The notes beneath the pieces are model-generated. The model made no database searches. It saw only the letters and a list, made by a program, of their open reading frames with translations, and was not told the origin of the DNA. Below, piece by piece: positions 16,885-25,071 of a stretch of 64,000 bases of DNA. Numbering within the stretch: the first letter of the stretch is position 1; every line of letters begins with the position of its first letter. The DNA is from Paenibacillus_L residui. Lineage in GTDB: Bacteria > Bacillota > Bacilli > Paenibacillales > NBRC-103111. Location of the stretch: assembly GCF_042677205.1 (NCBI RefSeq), contig NZ_JBHTIU010000098.1, forward strand, positions 1-64,000. Direction: 5' to 3'. A program made the translations under genes and the position numbers.

Positions 16885-17875
16885 CCAATGCTCCAACGCA
16901 TGCCGTAGATGCGAACGATTTCAGCATCTTCCAACGCCAAATCGGTGCTGAGCAGAACCAGCCAATCCCGCCGCCGATGGCGGTTTTGCACAAAGACCAG
17001 TTTGATCGGTAAACCGCAGGCAGTTTGAACGATGACCGAGCCAAGGATTTCTTTGTTTTTCTGCTTTGGCAACAGGGCATACAGTTCATGGAGCGTCAGG
17101 CTTTTTCCGTTGAACCGGTATCGTTGTTTCATCGCCTTGACCATCCCAATGACATGTAGACCTTTCGCCATCAATTCACGCAACAGAGGCGCTTGGGTAA
17201 ACCAACTGTCCATCAGGACAAAGTCAGCGCTGAATCCCGCCTGGATCGCTCGATCAAGCAGAGCCGCCACGGCATCCGGTTTGCGTGAAAGTGCCTCGAT
17301 GCGGCGTTTGTAGCCTTGGGTACGCTTGGACGTTCCTTCATCACGCAAAAGCGATTCGTCAGCTTGGCCGAGCTGAGCATGACAAAATCGATGGGCGCAA
17401 AGCTGAAGCCATCCGACCATCCGAGCGTGAGCATGTTGTAGCCGCGAGCATATCTCCTCGTCGTATGATCGAAGACGCGAGCCAGCAACTCGGCTTTCTT
17501 GCTGCGATCCCTGCGAAGAACCGAATCATCAATGATGAACGTTCGAACGCGGGACGAAGAGGTTAAGGAATCAAAATGCTGAACGACCTTCAGACTCAAG
17601 GCATGCAAAAATCTTCGCCAGGCAAAGCGTGGATGGTTTATGAATCGATAGACTACATCTTTGCCAGGCAACGACTGGCGGTCGCTATGCAGATGACGAA
17701 ACCAATTGCGCCCTTCGAACACGAGCGTAAAGATCAGCTTAAAAATGACCAGACTGGACAATCCGAACGACTTCGAAATACCGGCTTTACGCAACAGTTG
17801 TCCGATTTGCAAAGCGGAAAATAAAGCAGAGATTCGTTCTTGCCCCTTTTCAGACAGGAAGTTGTGTTGTACCAT
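16885..17875 (-). pseudogene. IS4-family transposase, 5' exon, frameshifted
   Basis: Starts at ATG 17875 behind AAAGGAG (MVQHNFLSEKGQERISALFS). First Asp motif FIIDDSVLRRDRSK, then a frameshift near 17335-17350 and continuation with KRTQGYKRRIEALSRKPDAV, VLMDSWFTQAPL (second Asp) and IVRIYGMRWSI, where the group II intron begins. It aligns along its length with copy A but is clearly diverged, so the two are separate members of the family. Confidence 0.82.
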
Positions 17876-18067
17876 AGAGTTACGCTCCTTTCTGTTTGGG
17901 ATGGGAATACTATCCACTTCCATTTAACCAAACGGAAAGGTGTTTTTCTGTCAAGAACGAGATTTTTCAATAAGAAATCCTGGTAATATCAAGGCTTAAC
18001 ACTAATTTTCAAGCTGCGAAAGTTGAGTAAATAATAGCACTCGGCTAAAATCGGTTTGTTGCTATTT

Positions 18068-18098
18068 TGAAAAGTAGCGCCCAAAGATACGCTACTTC
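18068..18098 (-). terminator. rho-independent terminator of the MalFG-HlyD-binding protein operon
   Basis: On the minus strand AAGTAGCG pairs with CGCTACTT across a 10-base loop, followed by TTC and a T/A-rich stretch, 15 bases after the stop of the binding-protein gene. Confidence 0.7.
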
Positions 18099-18112
18099 AA
18101 TTTAAATGCTTT

Positions 18113-19399
18113 CTACTCGTTCAAATAGGTTGTCACTCTGTTCTGGATCAGCTCGGCAACTTCTTCAGCAGTTTTTTGCTCACTAAAGAAGGCCATAGAT
18201 TCTTCTCCTACAATTGAAATTACCTTGCCATCCGCTGCCGAATGGTTATTTGCAGTATGAATGAACTTTTTGAACTTGGCAAATTCATCATTCGTCACTT
18301 TCGGCGCTTTCCCGTCTGGCGTCTTATACGTTCCGTTTTCCACTTGTTCCTGCATCTCGTTCAATTGCTTCTCATTCACAGATTTCAGCAGCGAAAATCC
18401 TTGTCTTTCTTGCAACGATTGCCCTTCTTCCGATAGCATGAAGGCAATAAACTTCCAGGCCTCCTCTTTCACCGCGGATTGGGCTTGAATGGCGAACTGG
18501 GAGGCGAGAACAATTCTCGTTCCTCCTTTTTGTTCCGGTTTTTGCAGCAGCTTCGGATTGGAGAAATAAAAATGCAAATCATTGATAAAATCTGCCGGCG
18601 ATCTCAGAACGGTCGAATAAAACATTTGCTTGCCTATATCCGCCGGTTCTGAAGTCATGACCTGATTATCGTACATATCTTTTATTTGCTGCATTGCTTC
18701 TACGAACGATGGAGAGTCAAACAATGCCTTTTTCGCCGCGGTATCAACAAACTCGGAATACCTGTCCACAACCATTTCTTGCATGCGGAAATCAGGTGTT
18801 TCCCCCGCCATGGCATAACGACGTTCCGCACCGCTCTCGCCTAACGTCTTCGCAATATCTTCAAACTCCTTCCAAGTCCAATTCTGGTCGTCAATACTCG
18901 TGTTCCCGAGAAGATCCCCATCACCTACAAACGCTCGCAGGCTGAATCCGAAAGGCATGGCATACAGACCATCATTTGATTTTATCGCATCCAAAATATT
19001 TATTTGCAAATCGCCATGATTTAGTGTATCGTCTTGCTTCATGAGCTCCTCCATATCCAGGAGAAGGTCCTTGTTCACATAATCTTTGGTTGGCAGACCG
19101 CTGACTTCAAAGATATCCGGACCTTTGCCCGATAGTATTGCTGTATTTGTCGTTGTTTGGTATTGTTCATAATCTTCTATAACCTGAATTTGCAAATCGA
19201 TATCCGGGTACTTTTCCTCAAACTTTTTTTCTGCGATTTCATAAAATGAGCTCGCTTGTTGGACAGACAACGTAACGATAGTTTTCCCCTCTTTATTTAC
19301 CGGTTTCTGGCTTCCCGATTGATCACTTCCCTCAGAAGCGCATGCACTCACCAACAGAAATAAAATGCCTATAAACACCATAAATGACCACTTTTTCAT
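18113..19399 (-). CDS. ABC transporter extracellular solute-binding lipoprotein, family 1
   Basis: 428 residues. Signal peptide MKKWSFMVFIGILFLLVSAC with lipobox VSAC gives a membrane-anchored lipoprotein. The mature part has the family 1 (maltose/multi-sugar-binding) fold: FEEKYPDIDLQIQVI, GPDIFEVSG, YAMPFGFSLRAFVGDGDLL, WTWKEFEDIAKTL and the C-terminal WKFIAFMLSEEGQSLQERQG. Start at 19399 with AGGAGG. It is the last gene of an operon with two permeases and, unusually, an HlyD-type adaptor. The substrate is not deducible, and no ATPase gene is present, so a shared MsmX-like ATPase may serve it. Confidence 0.9.
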   Translation of the reverse strand: MKKWSFMVFIGILFLLVSACASEGSDQSGSQKPVNKEGKTIVTLSVQQASSFYEIAEKKFEEKYPDIDLQIQVIEDYEQYQTTTNTAILSGKGPDIFEVSGLPTKDYVNKDLLLDMEELMKQDDTLNHGDLQINILDAIKSNDGLYAMPFGFSLRAFVGDGDLLGNTSIDDQNWTWKEFEDIAKTLGESGAERRYAMAGETPDFRMQEMVVDRYSEFVDTAAKKALFDSPSFVEAMQQIKDMYDNQVMTSEPADIGKQMFYSTVLRSPADFINDLHFYFSNPKLLQKPEQKGGTRIVLASQFAIQAQSAVKEEAWKFIAFMLSEEGQSLQERQGFSLLKSVNEKQLNEMQEQVENGTYKTPDGKAPKVTNDEFAKFKKFIHTANNHSAADGKVISIVGEESMAFFSEQKTAEEVAELIQNRVTTYLNE

Positions 19400-19427
19400 C
19401 GAATAAATTCCTCCTGTTAAAATTAGC

Positions 19428-20582
19428 TTATTGCAGACGAACACGGTTTCCGTCTTGTAAAGGCTCGCTGCTTTCCAGAATTAACAGATCGCCCTCATAG
19501 AGACTGTCGGCCAGAAGCAAGGCTTCATGATCATTCCTTTCACTGACCTGAATGCGCACTTTACGAGCAACGAAAACATTGCCCAATGCTCCTCTCTGCT
19601 CGTCAATTTTATAAACAAACATTCCGTCACGCTCATAATGAATGGCCTCACTCCAAACAACCAGTCCTTGCTGGCGGGAGCGTTTCTCAATATTGACCCA
19701 TGCTCGCTCACCCCCTTTTAGCTCGGCATTGAAGACGTTGATACGTATCAGCTTCCGTGGAATCGTACGGTTCAGACCAGTCAAATCAACGGATTCGATT
19801 CTCGGCTCTGCATCCACCATTTCGATAATCGTTCCTTCAAGGATACGGGTCTGTTGTGCCTGAACGCTTTGTACCTCGACCTCTACCTTCGTCCCAACTG
19901 ATATATCCAAGTGGGTCAACAGCGTAGAATCGGCGGGAATATCCAACTTGTAGCCCAAGCTATCATTTGAGATTCGAACATCCGGTTCTCCCATAAATGC
20001 CATTCCTTCGACTGCACTCAATTGGGTTACAATCCCGTCGAACGGAGCGATCAACTCCTGTCCGCTTGCCAAACGGTCTCTCAACTCGTTAATGTTTCGT
20101 TCCTGCGTGTCTAGGTCAAGTTTTAGCGATTCAATCGCGCGGCTAGCGATTCGTGTATCAAGTTCATCCCCACCCTGTGCTGCCTCAATGAACTGATCCT
20201 GAAGATTTTCCAGTTCAATATTCATTTTCTTCAAGTTGGCCATTTCATTTTCTAATTCTCGTTGTGCCGCTGTACTGTCATATTCTATTAGCTTTTGCCC
20301 CGCTTTCACACGGTCTCCTTCCTTTACGAAGATCTTTCGGACCTTCCAACCGGCAGGGTTCGTTAACCTCGCTTCTTTGAGCGGTTCCAATATGCCGCTT
20401 CCCTCAATCGTAAATGTCAAGTTTCCTGTAGTCAGCGGTTCCGTTCTTACTTTCGGCAAGGTTAATGATTGAATGGTATTTCCGAAAAAAGTAAGCAGCA
20501 ACAACAATCCTAGAAAAACAATAAAGGCAATTTGAATCATTCGTTTGCGTCTGCGATCAACTTGTTCGTTTGCTAACCCCAT
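19428..20582 (-). CDS. HlyD/RND-type periplasmic adaptor-like protein
   Basis: 384 residues. One N-terminal membrane anchor (about 14-34, MIQIAFIVFLGLLLLLTFFG) and a membrane-fusion-protein layout: biotinyl-lipoyl halves (GNLTFTIEGSGILEP...VKEGDRVKAGQKLIEYD and LIAPFDGIVTQLSAVEGMAF) around a coiled-coil hairpin (about 115-175), then a beta-barrel and a membrane-proximal domain. Such proteins normally belong to efflux pumps. Here it sits between two sugar-type permease genes and a binding-protein gene, with GGAGGAAG ahead of the ATG. How it would work with an importer is unclear. Confidence 0.85.
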   Translation of the reverse strand: MGLANEQVDRRRKRMIQIAFIVFLGLLLLLTFFGNTIQSLTLPKVRTEPLTTGNLTFTIEGSGILEPLKEARLTNPAGWKVRKIFVKEGDRVKAGQKLIEYDSTAAQRELENEMANLKKMNIELENLQDQFIEAAQGGDELDTRIASRAIESLKLDLDTQERNINELRDRLASGQELIAPFDGIVTQLSAVEGMAFMGEPDVRISNDSLGYKLDIPADSTLLTHLDISVGTKVEVEVQSVQAQQTRILEGTIIEMVDAEPRIESVDLTGLNRTIPRKLIRINVFNAELKGGERAWVNIEKRSRQQGLVVWSEAIHYERDGMFVYKIDEQRGALGNVFVARKVRIQVSERNDHEALLLADSLYEGDLLILESSEPLQDGNRVRLQ

Positions 20583-20630
20583 ATTCAGTCTTCTTCCTCC
20601 TAAAACATTCCGTTGGAAAGATTGCTCCTA

Positions 20631-21509
20631 TTACCCCTTGATGCCGGATAATTGAATGCCTTTAATGAAATAAGTTTCCGCATAAAGAAATAACAGCACC
20701 ATGGGGGTCATATACAGCACGGATGCCGCAAAAGCGATCCCAGGTTCATCATTGATCCTGGACAAGTACACAGATAACGGATGCCTGAACGGATCGTTCA
20801 GAAAAATTAGCGGCTGCTCTACCATGTTCCAATAATCAACAAATAAGAGAACGACGAGCGCAGCAACACCTGGTTTCACCATAGGAACAATCATCGTGAA
20901 GAAAATCCGCAAATGGCCGGCCCCGTCCAACTTCGCCGCTTCAATATAGGCATACGGAATATGTAGCATGAACTGTCGAAGCATAAAAACACCGAAAGCT
21001 GCGAAAATGCCAGGCCATATAATGGCATTCGGGCTATTCAGCAGCCCCAATTTATCCGCCATAATATAATTCGGCACTAGTGTCACCTGAAACGGCATGA
21101 GCATCGTCATGACATAGACGATAAACAGACGATCTCGGTAACGAAACTGCAACTTGGAGAAGGCATACGCAGCAAACGCCGAGACCAAGATTTGCCCAAC
21201 GATGATCGGCACTACCAACAACACCGAATTCCAAAACAACATTAAATATCGGGGACTTGCCACCAACACTTCGCCATACTGCTTCACAGATACATGATCC
21301 GGCAGCAATTTTAAATTTCCATAACGGTTTTTCCCCCCTTTCATCGCTTCATTCATCTGTCCGATAGATCCATAATTGATATCGATTTCCTGGGCTGTCA
21401 TGAATGAATTAGTGAACGTGACCACAATTGGAAATAAAAACATAAGCGCAATTGTGCCCAACACGACTGTGAGGCCAATTTTTCGAATGATTTTGTGAAA
21501 ATTATCCAA
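20631..21509 (-). CDS. carbohydrate ABC transporter permease (MalG/LacG type)
   Basis: 292 residues, six membrane segments, with the binding-protein-dependent transporter EAA loop EAAKLDGAGHLRIFFTMIVP that contacts the ATPase. It begins with TTG at 21509 behind GAGGTGAG, 12 bases after the stop of the first permease gene, so both are co-translated. The partner permease is the MalF-type protein upstream. A slightly unusual insertion lies between the first membrane helix and the second (YGSIGQMNEAMKGGKNRYGN). Confidence 0.92.
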   Translation of the reverse strand: MDNFHKIIRKIGLTVVLGTIALMFLFPIVVTFTNSFMTAQEIDINYGSIGQMNEAMKGGKNRYGNLKLLPDHVSVKQYGEVLVASPRYLMLFWNSVLLVVPIIVGQILVSAFAAYAFSKLQFRYRDRLFIVYVMTMLMPFQVTLVPNYIMADKLGLLNSPNAIIWPGIFAAFGVFMLRQFMLHIPYAYIEAAKLDGAGHLRIFFTMIVPMVKPGVAALVVLLFVDYWNMVEQPLIFLNDPFRHPLSVYLSRINDEPGIAFAASVLYMTPMVLLFLYAETYFIKGIQLSGIKG

Positions 21510-21521
21510 AGACTCTCACCT

Positions 21522-22427
21522 CTATTCCATGAACTGCCGATATCGGCGTTCAAGCGCAAACAAACCGATGACGATCAAAAGAATACAACCGAACATCATG
21601 GTCGCCGCGGCTGTCAATTTCTGAATATCCAACGACGTGAACATGTTGTTCATATAATGTTGCATCATATAGATACTGTCATGCGGATAGTCTCCTGCGA
21701 TTAAATACGTTTCCCGAAATACTTTAAACGAGTTCATAATCGACAAAATGACGACAAAGAACATCGTGGGAGTTAGATAGACAAGAGTGATGCTGCCAAA
21801 CTGCCGTAAGCGCCCAGCTCCTTCCACATGCGCGGTTTCATAATAATCCTTCGGGATTTGCTGCAAACCCGCCAAAAATAAAACGACGTTATAGCCAATG
21901 TTCTTCCATAAATAGACGACAATAATGACATATCGGGCAGCATCGGTCTTCATCCAGTCCACGCGTTCAGTTCCGAAGCTGCTCAGCCAGGCGTTTACGG
22001 ATCCGTTCCAATCGAACAACAATTGCCAGACGAACACAATTGAGGCAACGGGAACGACAAGCGGCAGCACATAGGCGGTCCGCAACCATTTTTGCAAATA
22101 TAAATTTGCATTCAGCAGTACCGCAAGACCTAGCGACAGTGTGAGATTAAGCGGAACGCTAACCGCGCTAAAATAAAATGTATTGGTCACTGCCTTGCGG
22201 AAGGACTCGCTCATAAGCAACTCGCGGTAATTATCCAAACCCGCAAAATGACGATCTACCGGGCTGTCTACAAATGAATAAAATACTCCCATGATAAATG
22301 GAACAAGGTAAAACAGTGCGAATCCAACAGCGCTCGGTGCGAGAAATAGCCAGGCTACCACCGCATCCTTGCGCATCCATTTCATGATCTTCCTATCGTC
22401 ATCTTGTCTAAAAAACCGTTGCTTCAT
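21522..22427 (-). CDS. carbohydrate ABC transporter permease (MalF/UgpA type)
   Basis: 301 residues with six membrane segments and the EAA-loop equivalent YYETAHVEGAGRLRQFGSIT. First gene of the operon MalF-MalG-HlyD-binding protein. ATG at 22427 follows GGAGGAAG. Upstream is an AT-rich element shared almost exactly with the promoter region of the VanY-VanZ-VanRS-like operon (see 22488-22513), suggesting control by the regulator encoded just upstream. Confidence 0.92.
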   Translation of the reverse strand: MKQRFFRQDDDRKIMKWMRKDAVVAWLFLAPSAVGFALFYLVPFIMGVFYSFVDSPVDRHFAGLDNYRELLMSESFRKAVTNTFYFSAVSVPLNLTLSLGLAVLLNANLYLQKWLRTAYVLPLVVPVASIVFVWQLLFDWNGSVNAWLSSFGTERVDWMKTDAARYVIIVVYLWKNIGYNVVLFLAGLQQIPKDYYETAHVEGAGRLRQFGSITLVYLTPTMFFVVILSIMNSFKVFRETYLIAGDYPHDSIYMMQHYMNNMFTSLDIQKLTAAATMMFGCILLIVIGLFALERRYRQFME

Positions 22428-22456
22428 TTACGCTTCCTCCAACCAGTCTTACCAGT

Positions 22457-22462
22457 ACTATA
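22457..22462 (-). promoter_or_regulatory. probable -10 box (TATAGT) of the MalF operon
   Basis: TATAGT on the minus strand, 30 bases upstream of the MalF start. The same TATAGT lies in the same position relative to the shared motif before the VanY operon. No good -35 hexamer is seen 16-18 bases upstream, consistent with an activator-dependent promoter. Confidence 0.45.
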
Positions 22463-22487
22463 AAAAGAACAGTTTAAAGAATAAGTA

Positions 22488-22513
22488 GGGTAAAAATAAA
22501 ATTTTTATTAAAT
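22488..22513 (-). promoter_or_regulatory. shared upstream motif, MalF operon copy
   Basis: The plus strand reads GGGTAAAAATA followed by AAATTTTTATTAAAT. With one gap and one mismatch the same sequence occurs at 26321-26347 upstream of the VanY operon, and TTTAAA plus a G-rich stretch flank both on the same side. It is a candidate binding site for the OmpR-type regulator at 23796-24491. Confidence 0.5.
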
Positions 22514-22576
22514 ACCGTCCAACATTGAACGGACGATCCTCTTTGTTTGCAGTCTCAGTGATAACACGCTTAGAAC

Positions 22577-22653
22577 ATAAAAAAACACTTATTCATTCTC
22601 AGTTTCCTCCCATTGATGCTTTCATTTGGGAAAACTGATTGAAGAATAAGTGG
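22577..22653 (-). terminator. rho-independent terminator of the VanYZRS-like operon
   Basis: A long inverted repeat: on the minus strand ACTTATTCTTCAATCAGTTT plus TCCC pairs with GGGAGGAAACTGAGAATGAA plus TAAGT across a 16-base loop, immediately followed by GTTTTTTT. It lies 40 bases after the kinase stop codon. Confidence 0.8.
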
Positions 22654-22693
22654 AGAAAAAACAGAAATCACGCAGTGTCCAGACACATCCTAG

Positions 22694-23803
22694 TTACTGA
22701 TGCGCTGTAGGTGCGTTGCTTTGCGGGAGACGAACTTCAAATAACGTGCGAACGGGATCGCTTTGCGCTGAGATCGTGCCCCGATGCTGTTCCACGATAT
22801 TTTTCGCAATAAACAGACCGATACCGGAGCTTCCTTCCCGCTCAGTACGCGCTTTATCGACCGTGTAAAACATATCGAAAATATACGGCAGCTCCTCGGG
22901 GGGAATGCTATGACCATAATTAATCACTTGAACTGCTGCATTCTCCGCTTCTACTGTGCAATGAATATCTATATACTGGCCATCCTTGCCATAACGGATA
23001 GCGTTCGTAAGGAGATTCTCAAATACGCGCGCCAATAATTCACCGTCGCCCCAAATCGTCACATGCGGAGTTACATGCAAACGGGTTGTCAGGTTACTTC
23101 TTTCTAAAGCAGGGTATAATTCCTCGTTTAATTGGATGAGAAGCTCGCTAAGATCGATCGGTTGTTTGTTCATCTTTAGCTGGCCGTAATTCATGCGGGC
23201 GATTTCGAAAAGCTCGTCAATCAGCTTCTCCAGCCGTTGCGACTTGGAAAAAGCAATGCCTGTATAGTGCTTGATCTGGTCATTCGTCAAATTATCGTCC
23301 TGAAGAATAAAGTCCAGGTAGCCCAATACGGAAGTGAGCGGCGTTCGCAAATCGTGAGCCAGATTCAACACCAATTGTTCTTTACTGTTCTCTGCAAAGT
23401 CTCCCCTCTCCAGCGCTTGCTTCAATTTTTCACTAGCCAGATTGATATCCCGCGCAATATTTTCGAACTCATCATTAGACCGGATGTTTATTTTGCTGTT
23501 GAAGTCGCCGTTTGCCAGTTGATTGATTCCACGCGATATTTCGTGAAAATAAAGGGAATACCGTTTCGTGAGGAGAAAGAAAAAATAAAAGGAGAGAGGA
23601 ATAAAAATAATCAAGAAAAAATTGAGGTCCCCGATTTCTCTCATGAAATAACGGATTTTAGTCGTCGGGTCTTCATACTTCGTCGTATGATAATAGAGCT
23701 GAAACACTTTAAAGATCAGAAAGGTGATCGCACCAGAACAAAGTGTGCTTAAAGCAAACAGCTGAATCATTTTAAACCGGAAACTTCGGATCTTATTAGC
23801 CAT
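22694..23803 (-). CDS. VanS-like sensor histidine kinase
   Basis: 369 residues. Two membrane helices (about 10-30 and 65-85) close together with a short external loop, HAMP (ISRGINQLANGDFNSKINIR), HisKA with LVLNLAHDLRTPLTSVLGYL, and HATPase with ENLLTNAIRYG, a G1 region around INYGHSIP and G2 SSGIGLFIAKNI. The ATG overlaps the stop of the regulator gene by eight bases (ATGGCTAA). Small sensor loops of this kind, and the VanY/VanZ-like genes in the same operon, suggest cell-wall stress or glycopeptide sensing, though no vanHAX genes are here. Confidence 0.9.
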   Translation of the reverse strand: MANKIRSFRFKMIQLFALSTLCSGAITFLIFKVFQLYYHTTKYEDPTTKIRYFMREIGDLNFFLIIFIPLSFYFFFLLTKRYSLYFHEISRGINQLANGDFNSKINIRSNDEFENIARDINLASEKLKQALERGDFAENSKEQLVLNLAHDLRTPLTSVLGYLDFILQDDNLTNDQIKHYTGIAFSKSQRLEKLIDELFEIARMNYGQLKMNKQPIDLSELLIQLNEELYPALERSNLTTRLHVTPHVTIWGDGELLARVFENLLTNAIRYGKDGQYIDIHCTVEAENAAVQVINYGHSIPPEELPYIFDMFYTVDKARTEREGSSGIGLFIAKNIVEQHRGTISAQSDPVRTLFEVRLPQSNAPTAHQ

Positions 23804-24491
23804 TGAACGTATATCCCACTCCCCAGACGGTCTTGATCCATTTGTTCTTATGCTTGTCTTCTTCGAGCTTCTTCCGCAATGTTCGTATATGCACCATAAC
23901 TGTATTGCTGCCTTCGTAGTAGGCCTCCCCCCATACATGTTCGAAAATATTTTCTGTGCTGAAGACTTTCTTCGGATGGCTGGCCAACAGGTACAAGATG
24001 TCAAATTCCTTCGGGGTTAGCTCAATCGGGTTGTTATACAAAAAAACGGTTCGTTGTTCAGGATGGATGACCAGACCGCGCGCCTGCAGAACGGCTGTGT
24101 TCGAAGCTGCCGATGGATTGAATTGCAGCGCACGGCGCAAATGCGCATTTACCCGAGCGACCAGCTCCATCGGGTTGAACGGTTTGGTCACATAATCGTC
24201 CGCTCCTCTGACCAGTCCTGTAATTTTATCAAGATCAGTTGCTTTGGCGCTTAAAAAAATAATGGGCAGATGGTGACTTTCCCGGATTAGCTGCGTCGCT
24301 TCGTAGCCGTTCAGATTCGGCATCATGATATCGAGAATCGCCAAATCGACAGACTGCGTCCGAATGATCTGTACGGCTGCCAGCCCGTCAGAAACTTTAA
24401 TACAGCGATAGCCCTCTTTGACCAGATGCAGTTCTATCAAATCGGCAATTTCCGGTTCGTCATCCGCAATTAATATAGTGATCGATTTCAT
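23796..24491 (-). CDS. VanR-like OmpR-family response regulator
   Basis: 231 residues. Receiver domain with LIADDEPEIADLIELH, phospho-acceptor LAILDIMMPNLNG and the canonical DDYVTKPFNPMEL, then a winged helix (ELTPKEFDILYLLASHPKKV to TVWGVGYTFNG). ATG at 24491 follows GAGG at six bases. It is co-transcribed with the VanS-like kinase and with VanY- and VanZ-like genes upstream. It is the natural candidate to bind the motif shared by this operon and the MalF operon. Confidence 0.92.
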   Translation of the reverse strand: MKSITILIADDEPEIADLIELHLVKEGYRCIKVSDGLAAVQIIRTQSVDLAILDIMMPNLNGYEATQLIRESHHLPIIFLSAKATDLDKITGLVRGADDYVTKPFNPMELVARVNAHLRRALQFNPSAASNTAVLQARGLVIHPEQRTVFLYNNPIELTPKEFDILYLLASHPKKVFSTENIFEHVWGEAYYEGSNTVMVHIRTLRKKLEEDKHKNKWIKTVWGVGYTFNG

Positions 24492-24531
24492 AATCCACCT
24501 CAAGTAAATATGTTGATTGAACTACATCGTA

Positions 24532-25071
24532 TCAGAACTTCTTCGCCAGAACAACGGCGCGCGGAGCGCCCGGAACGGCGGATGCCGGCGTCGTCAGCCA
24601 GGATCCCAGTCTGTAGGCGACGAAGCCGAGCATGCCTCCAACGGAATTTAAAATAAGGTCGTCCACGTCGAACGTACCGAGCGAAAATAACACTTGGGCG
24701 CTTTCCAGCCCGAAACTTACCGCCAAGGAGCGCCATAGCGTCCCCGCCAATGTCAGCTTTCCGGCCTTCGCAAGGACATTAAGGAACATGCCGAACGGGA
24801 CAAAGATCGCAATATTCCCGAACAGGTTCGTCAGGCTGTGTACGGTCAACGCATCAAGCGCTCTGGCAATTTCCTTCAAGGGAACCAGATTCCCAGCTTG
24901 CAGTCTGGCAACGATATATTCCGGATAAGTCACGGTTCGCAGAAGCTGCTCCCATAGAAACGCAACATCCACCCGGCCGAACTTGAATAAAATTATTTTG
25001 AGCAGCGCGTACATGTAGAAAGCAAACAATAGCCGAACGCTCCAATGTTTCAACCGGTTTCCTGCTCTCAT
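24532..25071 (-). CDS. VanZ family membrane protein
   Basis: 179 residues, four or five membrane helices, with the family's conserved phrases NLFGNIAIFVPFGMFL and ESAQVLFSLGTFDVDDLILN followed by SVGGMLGF. VanZ-like proteins give low-level teicoplanin resistance in Tn1546; their biochemical role is unknown. The start overlaps the stop of the VanY-like gene (ATGA), so they are translationally coupled. A second, longer VanZ protein is at 46129-47067. Confidence 0.9.
   Translation of the reverse strand: MRAGNRLKHWSVRLLFAFYMYALLKIILFKFGRVDVAFLWEQLLRTVTYPEYIVARLQAGNLVPLKEIARALDALTVHSLTNLFGNIAIFVPFGMFLNVLAKAGKLTLAGTLWRSLAVSFGLESAQVLFSLGTFDVDDLILNSVGGMLGFVAYRLGSWLTTPASAVPGAPRAVVLAKKF

Larger units (their letters stand above)
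14564..18027 (-). mobile_element. IS4-family insertion sequence, copy B, split by a group II intron
   Basis: Ends are CTCAACTTTCGCAGC at 14564 and its inverted repeat GCTGCGAAAGTTGAG ending at 18027. The flanking 8-mers (TTAATTGA and TAAATAAT) do not match exactly, unlike copy A. The minus-strand transposase gene is interrupted by a 1.96-kb group II intron and also carries a frameshift. Without the intron the element would be about 1.5 kb, the size of copy A. Confidence 0.85.

Noticed and set aside
22584..22652. Long inverted repeat as an operator of the MalF operon
   Set aside because: On the minus strand it is followed at once by seven T residues and lies 40 bases after the kinase stop, so a terminator is the simpler reading.
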